Positions 12,145 to 24,384 of a stretch of 64,000 nucleotides of DNA are shown here, piece after piece. The stretch covers positions 761,872-825,871 of the forward strand of contig JAXQJY010000020.1 of NCBI GenBank assembly GCA_037042185.1, read 5' to 3'. Each line of letters opens with the position of its first letter. Position 1 is the stretch's first letter. The position numbers and the translations under genes were made by a program. The notes beneath the pieces are model-generated. The model saw only the letters and a list, made by a program, of their open reading frames with translations, was not told where the DNA came from and did not search any database. The stretch is from Sordariomycetes sp. S80-01Y. Taxonomy: Eukaryota; Ascomycota; Sordariomycetes.

Positions 12145-13254
12145 ATGGCTTCTCCGTGGTCTAAGCAGCCCTTGAAGTCTCTCTACTTTCTTTTCATTGT
12201 GCCCGCAACTGTGGCGTCGCTGGCTTACACTGCAGCCTATGGTGTCTTCCGTGGGCTCAGACCAGAACCCTCGTGGTCTTTCAAGAAGGCGGCACTTGTC
12301 CAGTTAGTTAAAGATGTCTTCCTCCGACATCTGTGCGCTCTCCGCCTGCCATCTCCTCTCTCGCTTGAGCCTGGCTTAGAAGGCGGCAGATTCGTCGTCA
12401 TCCAACCCACGAATGAGGCTCAGATCACAGGTCCAGTAGACGACACTGAGATCAAGCCGATCAAGCTGGGCGGCACCTGGACACCAGCCTCGGTCCAGAA
12501 ACCGAATGAAGCACTCATCGCCCTGCACTTCCATGGAGGTGCTTATGTGATGGGCGATGGGCGAGACGCAGACACAGGCTTCATCGCTCAGAATCTGCTA
12601 AAGAACACACCCTGCACACACGTCTTGGCGCCTCAGTATAGGCTTGCCAACAACCCTGGTGGCCGGTTCCCTGCAGCACTCCAAGACGCTCTTTCGGCTT
12701 ACTCATACCTACTAAATGACGTCGGGATCCCTGCTTCGAATATCGTACTCAGCGGAGATTCAGCCGGGGCGAATCTAGCAATCGCCTTGCTCAGGTACAT
12801 CGCAGATCATGGGTCCCAAATTGGTCTTCCTTGGCCTCGGACGGCCCTACTCTGGTCTCCTTGGGTTGAAGTGGCCTCGGCGTTGGACCCCAAAAACATG
12901 GAAAGGCATCGCAATTACTCCACCGACTACCTCCACAGCGCCTTCGGCAACTGGGGCGCGGAAGCCTTGACTGGTATTGGGGCCATTTCAGCGGAGGATC
13001 CTTACCTTTCTCCATTGCGGGAACCATTCCATATCGAAGTACCGATCTGGGTCCAAACCTGCGGCAAAGAGGTGTTTTATGACGACAACGTCCGATTCGT
13101 CGAGGGGTTTCGAGGTGCCGGGACCGACGTGGACTTTTACGTGGAGGAAGACGCCCCACACGACGTGATCATGATGGGAGCCAGGATCGGATTTGAACCG
13201 GAAGCAGAGAGGTGTGCGGTCAAAGCAGGGGAATTTTTGAAGCGGACTGCCTGA
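12145..13254 (+). CDS. Alpha/beta hydrolase, HSL-like (fold-3) esterase/lipase
   Basis: A single-exon 369-residue protein with an N-terminal hydrophobic segment (about residues 10-35) that probably anchors it to a membrane. The oxyanion-hole motif HFHGGAYVMG is at about residue 128 and the nucleophile elbow GDSAG has Ser206. A C-terminal EEDAPHD offers the catalytic His in its usual place. The HGG plus GDSAG pairing defines the hormone-sensitive-lipase branch, which hydrolyses short acyl or acetyl esters. Some fungal members deacetylate sterols or secondary metabolites, but the substrate cannot be read from the sequence. The two BAHD acyltransferases 12 kb away are possible partners in an acetylation/deacetylation cycle, which is speculative. 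Confidence 0.9.
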   Translation: MASPWSKQPLKSLYFLFIVPATVASLAYTAAYGVFRGLRPEPSWSFKKAALVQLVKDVFLRHLCALRLPSPLSLEPGLEGGRFVVIQPTNEAQITGPVDDTEIKPIKLGGTWTPASVQKPNEALIALHFHGGAYVMGDGRDADTGFIAQNLLKNTPCTHVLAPQYRLANNPGGRFPAALQDALSAYSYLLNDVGIPASNIVLSGDSAGANLAIALLRYIADHGSQIGLPWPRTALLWSPWVEVASALDPKNMERHRNYSTDYLHSAFGNWGAEALTGIGAISAEDPYLSPLREPFHIEVPIWVQTCGKEVFYDDNVRFVEGFRGAGTDVDFYVEEDAPHDVIMMGARIGFEPEAERCAVKAGEFLKRTA

Positions 13255-14044
13255 TGTAATAGGTGTGGAAAGAATAAGATGATGCAGGCGACATCAATGA
13301 GCAGCAGTGTTGCGGTGATACCCTGCCCTCGGCATTCAGCTATTTCGCCCACGCCACGTAGGTTTAAATAGCATCTAAAATAACATTTTCTGCCGGAATA
13401 CCGATTTATATCTGCGTAAAGACAAGCTATCATCAGAGTATGATACTTCTGAAGAATCATTTGCACCAGCATCTTCATAACATTGGCCTCTTTTGATGTT
13501 TGAAAACGTTCTGCTCGACGAGGCTATATCAGATGTTGACTAATGATCGAGTCGTTCCTAAAGCCACAACGCTTTATAACACTCTGTTTAGGAGATTGGC
13601 TTGAACAAAAGCACAATGCACGATTGGGACTCTGATAGCCACCAGCCGCTTAGCTTATTAGTATTTTTCTACGAAACGTTATTGGATGGCCTGGTGCCGA
13701 CAAGCCTACTAAGCTGTTGCTTGTACAGACATGTCTGCCAATTTTCACTAATTCCGTTTATCGCAACCGACTTGGACGTCCATAGGCGAGGCTGTTTCTC
13801 CAGGCCCTGTTTCGTTCTTAGTTAACGAACTCATAAACAAAGTGCGCTTGCTTGTTCCTCCTAATACTGATGCTGGGTGAAAGTTTGCTATCAGTCACCA
13901 CGAAGAATGCTTCATGACCTAAGGCTGTTAGATTGCTTTCGGTGAACATTTCCAGGAACCAGACAAACGTTAACGCCCAAGACCTAGGCCTGGTCTATTG
14001 CATACGGCTATGCTCAGTCTGCGAACGCCGAGTAACACCACGTC
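13255..14044. other. Intergenic region with no recognised gene
   Basis: Downstream of the hydrolase gene. Only one weak frame (13601-13825) is present. Nothing further recognised. Confidence 0.45.
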
Positions 14045-14876
14045 TCACATCACGTGGTAATCTCTGCCATTAGCACAAATAATCCTTCCGGTGACCCAAC
14101 GAGCTTCCTCGCTGGCAAGTAAGCCGGCAACATCAGCCAAATCCTGGGCCCTTTCCCATAGCCCCAAGAACAGGCTTACTCGACTTCAAGACTTCCATCA
14201 CCTGCTGTTTCATTTCAACAGGTGCCTCTCTGAGAAGCGCATCCTTAGCAGTGGCACCGACCAGGAGTGCGTTTACGGTTGTGCCTAGTGTCTCGGGATC
14301 GTTCCCCAGCAGGATGGCCCAGCTACGAGTCAGCGCTTCCATGGTGGCCTTCGTCGCACCCACGAGGTACATTGCTTTGTCAAGATCATCAGATCACCTG
14401 AAACGGGCCACCGTTGAAAGAGACTTACGGGTACGGAATCCTGCGGCCTGAAACGCTCGAGATGTTGATGATCCTCGAGTCCGGCTGTATACACCCACTC
14501 CGAAACAAGACGTCCACCGTCATCACCCAGGAATGCGTATTGCCGGTTAAAACCTTGCGCACATATTTATCATCCAATGACCCAATAGACCTTGTTTCGT
14601 CGTAGGCAGCGTTGTTTGCCAGAATACGTAGCTTGCCTCCGAAGGCATTTCGCAAAGTCTCGGCGATGAGCGTAGGACTCTAGAAGGAGAAGATGTCGGC
14701 TGCGATGCCAACCATCCTCGGAGTTTCGTACCCGGAGCCACGGTATATATCCCTGATCTCGCTGCTTAAAGACTAGATTCGATATATTGAGCAGGTGGAC
14801 GAGTAAGTGGCTAGTATGGAGACAGCGCGGCTCGCGAGGTCGACAGTAATCGCTCGGCCTATTCCTAGCTGGTACC
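14045..14876 (-). pseudogene. Broken short-chain dehydrogenase/reductase (SDR) gene
   Basis: Pieces of a classical SDR lie in the right order but in several frames. Reading the minus strand: LGIGRAITVDLASRAVS (cofactor loop and helix) runs into a stop near 14775. Next, ETLRNAFGGKLRILANNAAY carries the NNAA motif, with an in-frame TAG about 11 codons before it. INISSVSGRR holds the catalytic Ser. After an intron-like GTAAGT, YLVGATK supplies the YxxxK pair. Finally a frame change near 14135 leads into DLADVAGLLASEEARWVTG, the conserved SDR C-terminus, ending at a TGA (14045-14047). At least two stops and one or more frameshifts make it non-functional. It resembles the glucose-dehydrogenase-like branch. 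Confidence 0.8.
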
Positions 14877-16352
14877 ACTATTTAAACGGAAGGTAATACC
14901 GTCAGCAAAGGTGATCTGAAAGTAATTCCCTGTCCGAGACACAGGTTGCGGCAATCTCTCTACAATGGGTGAGTGAGTATTACGTGATGACTGCGATTTT
15001 ACCTGCCAGGTCCTGGCGCAGTACTCTCGACGAGGCGTTCGTAGCTGTGTCAGAACACATTTTGCATTATCCCTCGATAGACAAATGATGATCGAGGCAG
15101 ACGGTCCTTCCCATCGACAAGAGTGAATGGGGCGTATGTTTTCGCACTTTGAACATCAATGTGCATTACAAGGAGAGCTCTCTATGTACTCACGCACATA
15201 ATGTTTTTTGCCTTTGGCCGTTTATGGCGGAAGACATGTTCAGCTCTGATTTCGCTGTATCAGTAAGCCGTTATAGTCGGATCTCGACTTCCCGACCCTG
15301 CTTATACCGCGCCCCATGATAAAATATATGTAAACGAGATAATGCCGGCGTTCGTAGGAAGCGGCATCGTCGCGCTACGTTTAGTTTATTCTCGGCCTTG
15401 TTCTCGGCGCCGAGCCCCGTTAGAAGCCCTTCTGCGGTACGAGATGCGGCTAGGGAACGAACGGCTAGCGTCGGCGTCGGCGATATCGGGGTTGGTACAA
15501 GGGATCTAAGGAGATACTACACTAAAGTCCAAGGTTATTCATCAGTACCTGGCTAAGCTTGGAAGGTGCTTAGATGCCGGCGTCTAATTCGTATTGGCGA
15601 ATGATAAACTTTCTAGCCATCTTTAGGGTACATATACAGTGCAAACAGCGAGATCATGAATTGAGCAGCCAGGAGACGTTATGTTCCTCTTCGGCTATTC
15701 CCGTCGCCTTTAAATTCAATCGAGAGCCGACGCCATAATCTCTCTCGATGAACACGACACCCTACGCAAAAGAGGCAACCGCTCTGCTACTCGCAATTGG
15801 CGTGAGGCTGGGGTGAACTGGGATAAACCCATTCGCTCGACGACAGGTCTTCCTTGCGGCAGCTCTATTCGTATGTCACGGAAGGCAGAGATTGACTATT
15901 AGTCATGAAAGTGCCGGGTACCCACGGTGACGGTCGTAGCGCAGGTCGGTAACTCGCCGTGTGGCCGTCCAAAGGGTGATCACGCTCGGGCCAGACGAAA
16001 GATCCGGCAAATGTGAGATGCAGAGTATTATTCCAAAGCATCAAAACTCAAGAAAGGGACAGCAGCGAAGATAGCACTAGAAGGCTTCAAATAGGATAGA
16101 TCGATTAGCGAAACATTACCAATCCTATAACTCTCGAAACTATGTCTTAGAAACATAACTCTCACAATCATCCTCAACGCTGCGAGCCATGTTTCTTGCA
16201 ACGCCATACGGTGGATTTGAGGTGGGCTCGGCCTCGTAGCGCAACATAGATTCCTTTATGTGAGGTTCTGACGTCATCTCGACGGAAAGGATAGAAGCAC
16301 AGAATAACTGCAGCACTCCTTTGCTTTGCCGCAAACTACGTCCCGAGGTTCA
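14877..16352. other. Intergenic region with no recognised gene
   Basis: 1.5 kb with no open frame worth reporting. 15340-15500 is markedly GC/CpG-rich (many CGGC/GTCGGCG words), unlike the flanks. No repeat partner was found in the window. Confidence 0.4.
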
Positions 16353-18007
16353 TCACTGTTCTTCAATGAGACATTTATGCCCCTTCGGACCTAGAAGGAA
16401 GAAGATTTCCGGAACCATCATCTCCTCGCTCATACCCTCTCTGCAAGAGACCTTTGTATTGGGGAACCTGAGGAAGAATCTGGCGGCCCCGTGACGAAGC
16501 TCCATATAAGCCAAATGCATCCCGATGCAGACTGTGCCAGTGTAAGCGCTTTATCCTCATCAAATATGTCTTCAGCTTCACTTACTCCTCCCAGCTCGCC
16601 CGTATGGCATAAAATGGTCTTTCATCTCCTTAGTGGTGTGTTCCCACCTATATGGATCGAAAGATTCTGGTCGTGGGAATATCCTTGGGTCACGGTGCAT
16701 GGTGTAGGCCTGTGTACACACGACGGTACCTCCTGGAACCCAATGCGTCCCCAAGGCGGCTCCCTCCCGCGGCACTACCCGCGGGAGACTTGCTGGCGCT
16801 GCTGAGTGTAGCCTCAAAGTCTCGTCGATAACGTGGTTCAGGAGCCCCAGCTCTCGCAGATCCCGATCGGAGTAGTCCTGTGGAAGGCTTTTAAGCACTT
16901 CGAGAAGCGCGGCCATGATATGCGGAGACCTACACACGGACCAAACCAGATACGTCAGACTATTGGCAGTGGTGTCGGTTCCGGCTACAATATAAGTCAT
17001 CGCTGCGTTGCGCACTTCATCCGTGGTCAACCTCTCCTCCTCTTTGGCCTTAAACACGTTGGTGAACAAGGTGTGCTGAGCACGCGTCGGATCAGAGTCG
17101 AGGAGTCGCTGGTAGCGTTGCACCGAGTCCCTAGAGTACTCCGTTATCCTGTTCGTGGCGTCTCTAGCAGCCCTGAGTAGTGGGAGAGGAACATAATCGG
17201 TGAGCGGAATGAGGGAAGGGAACGTGGCCCGAAGGCCAGCGACCGGACCAACACGGGCAAGGTCTTTGGTGTACGCTGACGGCTTGTGTGAGAATAAGAG
17301 GTCAGCCGATATTGTAACTGTCAATGGTAGATAGGGTTTTGACTGACTTTCCCTTGTTCGAGAGTCTTGAAAGACTCTCCAAACGTCAGCGTGCCAATAA
17401 CATCGGTTGCCATAAACGTCCACCATTTCAGAACATCAGCGGCACCACGTTCGCTCATTTCCTCCTCCATCCGCAAGATAGCTAGCGCAGCAAGAGACGC
17501 GACCGTCGGCTTAACCTTACTTATGGATGAATCCGACATGGGTCCACCTAGAAGTCTTCTTAATCTCCGATTGTACTGGACATTCGCTGTGTTGAACATA
17601 TTTGGCTCCGAGGACACCGTGACGTCCGTATAAAAGGATGACTTCACAAATTTCTCCCTGAGGTGATACACATTTTTGACATCGTCAATGTCAACAATGC
17701 CTATCTCTCGAGGACTGAGGCGAACAGTAGGTCCGTACTGCTGATGAAGGGAATGCACGTAATGGGTTCGCTGTCCTTTGAGCCAGTGGTATGTGAGGAT
17801 CGTTCCTGTCCATTTCGAGTACCAAGGTCCTGGGATCTTGGAGATTGGTCTTCGCAGCACGAGAACCGCATACTGAAGGACGCAGGCATGGTCAGTTAGG
17901 ACACGTTCCACAGAGGGAGTAGTACTTACAAAGAGAACAGTGAAGACAATAATAGAAACGACGAGTCTGAGGTGATATTCGTCTTGCTGGTTTCCGATGA
18001 TGGACAT
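16353..18007 (-). CDS. Cytochrome P450 monooxygenase
   Basis: Four exons on the minus strand: 17930-18007, 17348-17872, 16586-17282, 16353-16531, giving 492 residues. The introns are 57, 65 and 54 bp; the first has a GTAAGT donor and CTAAC branch site. The third intron splits the heme loop, and splicing restores FMPYGRAGRICIG with the heme-ligand Cys435. Other landmarks are an N-terminal membrane anchor, a proline hinge (KIPGPW), the I-helix AGTDTT and the ExxR motif ETLR. It would be ER-bound and use electrons from P450 reductase. The long FGESF..LEQGK segment resembles the CYP3/5-like secondary-metabolite P450s. The neighbouring SDR gene on the same strand suggests a small oxidative module. 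Substrate unknown. Confidence 0.9.
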
Positions 18008-18647
18008 TGTGAAGAGTGGGCGTGCACTTGGAAGAGAATCTCAGCTACTTTGGTACTCTGCAAAAGCTGACGACGGCAGGAAAACAGCTTTAGGTCGAAG
18101 ACTACAGGGTATCCGCAATTTGATTCCTTTATGCTGCACTTGTCCACCGCAAAGCGCGGTAAGTGATCAATATCGGACAAGAGCCAAAGTCCGGTACGGT
18201 TGGCGCAGACTTTGAATGCCGGAGAAATGGCCTCGATATTCCAATGTCGGCCTTCTGCCAATACCGATGAACGGTAAAAGATCTGTGCCGACCCGTTCTC
18301 GCGCATTCATGGCTAGCCGGCTTGTCTCACTCGAATCTCGCACCATCGGCATCTCGCGTTGTCGGCATCTCGCGCTATCGGGTCAAAGGACTCCGTCCGC
18401 CCCTGCAAGCAGGTCGACGTTCAATGAAAAAGCGAAGGACACTTGTGCATTGGTCTTGTAACAAGTTTAAAAACTTTTCTGTCTTTCCTTCCTTTTCTAG
18501 AACAAAAGGCATCCCCGGTCTATTCCTATTTACCCGACAATCATTCTTGCGAGCTCATCCAGACTAGAGCTGAAAATTACGCAGCATAAGGTCGGACAAA
18601 ATGTCAAATTGCTGTCGGCGTTTGTGGACGGCGTCCAAGAAGGACTC
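18008..18647. other. P450 upstream region
   Basis: The 640 bp between the SDR gene's 3' end and the P450 start, both read leftward. It contains overlapping chance frames only and should hold the P450 promoter. Confidence 0.4.
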
Positions 18648-19460
18648 TTACGAACCAATGGCGCCGACGACAATGTGGTCCGTCTGGGATACAATGCTGG
18701 GCCACGTTTTCGCTACAAACTCGGCCACGGGGAGTCCCATAGACCGACCTCGTTCCGCACCCATGTAGTCATGAAGCTCCGCTGAGAAATCTTCAGTATC
18801 TTCTTTCAGATCACACGAGAAGGTCGGATGAACTTACTCTGGACAGCCGGAGGCCAAAGCTCAATTATCTTGGTGCCTGAGCCTTCGTTCTGGCGGCGTA
18901 GGCAGTGTATGTAAGTTGACAGTGTAGCTTTCGAGGCCGAGTAAGCCGGCATCATGACCGCAGGTACTTGTGCAAGCAGGGTCCCTGTGAATATCATAGC
19001 TGTAGGGAAACGCTTTTTCTGGAGGTGAGGCAGGAACTTCATAGAGAGGTCCACCAGTCGGTTAAAGTTAATGCTGATTTCATTGTGGAATGCATCGAGG
19101 TCGACTTCTTTGGGCCTGGACAGTCGAATCAGGCTCTGGACGCCCGAATTGAGAAAGACGCAGTCTATATCGGGGTACGAATTGACGATTCTTCAAGTGT
19201 TAATGAAGTTGCGGTACGTCGGATCGCGAGTACGGGGCTTACTCTCTCACAAAGGTATCAAGTTTGTCTTTGTCCGTGATATCGTATTTCACACCGCTGG
19301 CCTTGTCAGATCCATGCTTCTGGACAAATGCGTCGAGACGTTCCTGTCAGCGGCCCACAGCGACGACCTTGGCACCCTCTTCAATGAACTTGTCAGCCAG
19401 GGCAGTACCAATTCCAGAGGTAGCCCCAACGAGAAGGATTCGATTGTATGGAGACGACAT
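18648..19460 (-). pseudogene. Short-chain dehydrogenase with one in-frame nonsense codon
   Basis: Three exons on the minus strand: 19243-19460, 18838-19190, 18648-18781, 705 nt or 235 codons. The splice borders are clean and the frame is kept throughout. Start MSSPYNRILLVGATSGIG contains the TGxxxGIG-type cofactor loop, with an Ala replacing the first Gly context. LNSGVQ stands at the NAG position, and YSASKA is the catalytic YxxxK. The only defect is a TGA at 19347-19349, directly after VVAVGR, where relatives normally have a second Arg. A CGA-to-TGA change would explain it. No intron can remove it without deleting the cofactor strand. This is a very recent loss, a strain polymorphism, a sequencing error or read-through. 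Everything else looks functional. Confidence 0.75.
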
Positions 19461-21694
19461 GACGACAGCGCACGAACAAAAAGCAGCCCGACACAAGTAT
19501 CGTATGATGTGAGAATCTAAGAGTGGTAGAATTAAAGAGGTGTCTTGCTGTCGATCAGGGTGTCCTCCTATAGTTCTGGGGGTGCTGTTCATTTTAAACT
19601 AACCTTGATATAGCTCATAGCTAGCGCCTAACCGGATTGAGATTGCGGCCCCCCCACCGACGCGAAGATATCCAGACAGTCGGCAGTAGGAAAAATGCGA
19701 GACCGATGAGAGTAGTCTACAATGATGTGATCGCAGGCTTAGCTCCGAGGTGATCCATGCAGCAGTCTGATGGACTCCCACCTCGGTACTCGCTCTTCCT
19801 GAATCTAATCATAGACTCGTCTAGGGTAGTGGTAGGTAGCGGCTTGATCTATTTCCGCCCTGCCTCCTCCTCAGTGATTTCAGCGTTAGGAGCAATGTCC
19901 TTGAAAATGTCCGTAGCAGAGGTACAACCGTTAAAGATGATATGAATTGAGAGGAAACGGGTTGGGCTCAGCCAATACCCTTAGACAGCGGAGCGCGGAA
20001 GTCTGCTCAGTTGAACGTGGCAAAAGATGTATAACTATTCTCGCTGCCCATCACTATCCTGGAGTCTGCCTTCCTACGCTCAAGATAACGGCGGAGGACT
20101 AGAGCCGGGTCTATAAATAGGGCCAGTGGCAGTTGCCGTGATAACCGCGAGGGGCCGTTATCCGAGGTATTTGACGTTCAGCGTTGGTTACTAGGCCATT
20201 CCAATTGGCCGGAAATGCGTGCGTCCTAGTAATCATTGTATAGAAAGTCAAGTTTTGACCATGTCCTAATGAAGGTATGTAGGGACAGCGCGTGTTAGCT
20301 TCGATACATGTCGCGGACACCGGCGGGAAGAGCAATGTGTACTGCGGGGGTGGCGAGTAGCAGTCGCTAACTTTAGGGAAAGAAACAGCGGGTGTGGGCA
20401 GAGTGAGCGGACGCGAATGGAAACAGTGGTAACACAGGAACAGTAACATATTGGGGGATCAAGGGGAGGAAAAAGGTAATCAGTCTTCGTGGCGGTATGG
20501 GCGTTGCCTGCGTGTTATTTGTCTTTGTCATGTGTGTTGGTCCACTTGGGGATCCGGTTTCAAAACAAAGGCAGTCACGGGCCGAGACTCTCGCCGACAG
20601 ACCCCAGTGACAAGGTACTGGGGGCGTCACTGAGCACCTGCGCAGATAATACCAACTGGTCTGTAAACCCCACATGCCTCAACAGCTTAGTACACAGTGA
20701 GGGGCCGGTGGGCTAGTGGTGGACAGTGACGTACTGGAGTCTTGGTAAGGTGTCTTTCAAGCACAGGATCTTATTAACTTGTGCTATTTCGTCATTGAGG
20801 GTAGCCCAATGGGAATTTCAAGTGATTCGATAATATATTGGGACTTGGGAGCGTTGTGTCGCAGTAAACCTATGTTTCTTGCCCAGCTGTGCCTGGGTTC
20901 CAACCTTAGCCGCCCACGAGCGCGGCCTAGACTGCCACTCGGCAATGTGTTAGCTCCCGGCCAAGTTGGCTTACGGTGTATGCATATTTTTGCCTAATTG
21001 AAACACCATGTGCTCCCGTTCAGCCCCTTATCTTGCGACGCTCCGAGGGTTGCCTTTTTTGGAAGCGATCGCAATCACCCGTATTCATCACTCCAAAACA
21101 ACGATTGCCTCTTTAGGAAGCGGTCGCAATTAGCGGTATTCATCACTCCAAAACAACCAGAGGTCGCGGATTGAGTCGGTGGAAACGTCCAGCGTTTCTC
21201 ATAATAGAAACCAAGACTTTTTAATTTAATCGGCAATCGAGCCGGTTTTGAAGTGCCGTCGACCCTCATATGGCTTCCCCAGATTGCTCATTCAGCCTGA
21301 GTTGTTTTCAATTAGCCTGAGTATCGTCGATCAGCTGTGGAGCAGAAGGAAAAATCACTGCAGCTCTCCGGAGCTTTGGCTTCCTATTTCCAGGACCTGC
21401 CGGCTTAGCGTTGGTGAACGCGTTTTGGCACTCGTTGACATGGAAGGGTCTGGAACGCAAGGGTGTTTCCTAGTCCCAATTCTGCCGTGGATGTAACCTG
21501 TCGCATAGAACCAGGTGACGAATTTGACACACCCATTTCCTTCTGTCCGAGCCTGCTGAACGGATAAAGAAAAGAAAATCGGTATATAACATCGAGGTTG
21601 CCAGACTCGATACTATGCGCAGTTTGTATAAAGCCGAAGATCTTGAACATTTTAGCAGACGCAATTCTGACTGCCACAGAAACTTGAACTAACT
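19461..21694. other. Gene-poor stretch with a short tandem repeat
   Basis: 2.2 kb without a supported gene. Frames at 20111-20449 and 20373-20675 lack domains. The only structure seen is the two-copy 54-bp repeat at 21051-21158. Confidence 0.45.
21051..21158. repeat. Two tandem copies of a 54-bp unit
   Basis: Each copy starts TTGCC and ends in the identical phrase GTATTCATCACTCCAAAACA. The first half of the unit has diverged (GATCGCAATCACC against GGTCGCAATTAGC), mostly by transitions. It lies 540 bp before the deacetylase gene. Function unknown. Confidence 0.75.
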
Positions 21695-22522
21695 ATGTTC
21701 TGCAATATGGTTCATTGGCTTGCAATTCTAAGCCTGGCGCCAACGCTCGCCCTCGCGCATCCACCCAATGGCCTAACCAACATTTCACCTCGTGCGCCAA
21801 CCCCTGGTGTTGTCATCACCAAATGTTCGAGCCCCGGAATTCTGGCCCTTGCCTACGACGACGGCCCCTATCAGTACACATCTGAGCTTGTCGATATCTT
21901 GGACGCGGCTGGTGCAAAGGCTACCTTCTTCTTCACGGGCACACTCTACGGGTGCATTTACAACCAAGCTTCAGCTGTCCAGAAGGCATACAACTCTGGA
22001 CATCAGGTTGCGTCGCACACTTGGTAAGCCGTCGAAATCTCCCCAGAAAGCTTACCCATGCTGATTGTATGTTCCAGGACGCATCCTCAGAATTTTGGCT
22101 CCATGAGTAGTGCTCAGATTACAAACGAGATGCAAAAGCTGGAGCAAGCTCTCGTCAACATCATTGGAGCCAAGCCTGCTTATATGAGACCGCCGTATCT
22201 AGCTACCGGCGGCCAAGTGCTTCCCACTCTGGGATCCTTGGGGTACAAAGTGATTACCGATGACGTTGACTCGGGCGATTGGAACGGCCGCTCGGTAGCG
22301 CAGAGCGAACAGGCGTTCCAGCAGGCCGGTACCTCAGGTAATGGGCACATTCCGTTGATGCATGAAACCTATGCAACAACGGTAAGGGAGCTCACGCCAT
22401 GGCTGATTGACTGGGCTGGCAACAATGGCTTAAAGTTGGTAACGGTGGCTGAGTGCCTAGGGGATGCCTCGGGCGCCTACTCGGCACAAGGATTAACAGG
22501 AAATGGGCAGAATAGCTGCTAA
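21695..22522 (+). CDS. Secreted polysaccharide (chitin) deacetylase, NodB domain
   Basis: Two exons, 21695-22023 and 22078-22522, giving 257 residues. The 54-bp intron interrupts the Trp codon of HTW|THP. A signal peptide (second Met at 21707 is also possible) precedes a NodB fold. Motif 1 is AYDDGP, where the second Asp is the metal ligand and the first the catalytic base; motif 2 is SHTWTHP with the two metal-binding His; motif 3 is RPPY. A late MHE..AT segment matches motif 5. Such enzymes remove N-acetyl groups from chitin or its oligomers, remodelling the fungal wall or hiding chitin fragments. No carbohydrate-binding module is visible, so this is the short form. All catalytic residues are present. 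Confidence 0.92.
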
Positions 22523-24384
22523 GATGGCTGCGATGATTGAGATCAAACGCGATACGATAAGCTTGGATAGACCTAGTATGTCGTGCGTTCGACAATAGCC
22601 ATTCTCCGAGAAACTGTACCGCAATTAAGTAAAAGTGTATTGTACCCACAGAACGCATATGGGATGATTGCATGACGTGTATTCCGCCCTTGGATCCGTG
22701 GTGTCTTTATGCCCCGTGATTGATGGCGCCGTCGATGGTAAACTTTGTACAGTCGTTACGGCGAAGCAACGCTCAACAGTCATACTCTGCGTAATTCTGA
22801 TCATTTCAATTGCCAATACTCCTGGGCGAATTCCTGAAGCCTATGCGCTCGGGCTCCAACATCTCGAGGGTCTTGGCCGTATTCGTGTAGATCTAGTTGG
22901 GGTTGGCAATAATGAAGCGGGTCTTGGAATTCTGGATAGGGCTAAGCCGACAGTATGCTATGGATTGAACATTGTCGGAGCGGGTAGAGTCTCATTGGGC
23001 GGCCAACTGTGCGCTTGGGTCGACCTGCGACCTAGAGATAGAGACGTTAAGGAGGTTGTGCCCGCCTTGGACCTGGGCGATTATCTAATGGATGGTCGGC
23101 TAGGCAACGAATAGGGTGCCCACGAAATATTGTGTATCCGTAACTTTGTAACGGCTGACCCGTCTCCTTAAGTTGACGTCGAGAATACTCAAGATCAAGA
23201 TACTGGAGACTGAAATCCCTATATGAGATTATAGATCGGACCCTGGATGAATAGACAGTGACTTATCCATTTTGAAGATGGCCTAAACGAGGCATATATG
23301 AAGATTGTGGCGCTCGGTGGTTTTCGCCAAGCAGACAACTTCGAGGTCGCATGCGAGGGTCTAGTGCATCTATGTGAACGGGGCGATACAGCTCAATGCG
23401 TTTGATTCTCGGACTGTTCAAGAAAGTTCAAAGCGTAGGTCTTAATCGCAATATTCTTGTAACATTACCAGCCTTCTTCTTTTCTTTATCAACCGCTTGT
23501 GGGATTGATCGTCTTGGACGTTGCACGTGTGACTCGCCGGGTGAAAGAGTGAGAGAACATTCCAAGGGTAATGCTACATCGAATGGGAGACGGTGTGTGT
23601 TTATCTATGGATTCTGCTGTGTTTCAAATCTTCTTTGTTTCAAGGATGGCTAACCATATGTTGATTGGGGATGGAAGCTCGCTGCTCAATGTCAAAAAGA
23701 AAGGTATCTACCGCTTGATTCTTCTGCCCCTAGAGCTGTATATCTCTGATGAGGTCACGGTGTTATGTTTACCCCTGAGTAGTTAGTTCTCTGGCGCGCC
23801 ATACGAATAGCCCATTTCTGACAAACGCCAGCAGTCATCAAAGCAAACCCAGCAATCAAATACTTCTTCTGGGTCGCAAATCTGGAGTTGACGATGAGCG
23901 AGACCGACGACAACCATAATTTTGCCCTACTCGACAGCTCGAAGTCCCTTGACTTCGACAATCCTTACGACCGGTGCCCAACAATCGCGTCTTAAATGCC
24001 GTATCACTGAATAACAAACTGATGGACGCAGCGAAGACGGGAATCCGATTACCATTGTGTTGACATAGTTGCTTAGTATGACGAGGGCTACTAATAGGGT
24101 TTTGGCTTGCTTCGGGACGGATCGTCGAGGTGAGAAGCCAAACAGAGGTATTGGCGAAGAAGGGATGTATGGGGACACATGTGAGACGTAAAGCTTGGAT
24201 GCTATTTTTCAGAAATTTTGTTGGAGTAGCAATATAATTCACCGAGAACCAAGGTGACAACTCGATCCAAAAGTTTATGATACATATTACTTACTCATAT
24301 GTGCGGTAAGGAGACATGTGTTCTTCCGGTTTATGTTGCCTAGGAACTGAAACTTGACGGAATGATGGATCTTTATACAGTTCC
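22523..24384. other. Intergenic region, weak open frames only
   Basis: A 148-codon frame at 22668-23114 (+) is unusually GC-balanced, but I recognise no domain in it or in its complement. A minus-strand block at 23755-24260 with hydrophobic pieces in two frames might be a decayed membrane-protein exon. Neither has clear start context. Confidence 0.35.

Noticed and set aside
22668-23114. 148-codon plus-strand frame after the deacetylase gene
   Set aside because: No domain, no plausible start context and no splice partners; kept only as a note in the gap entry.
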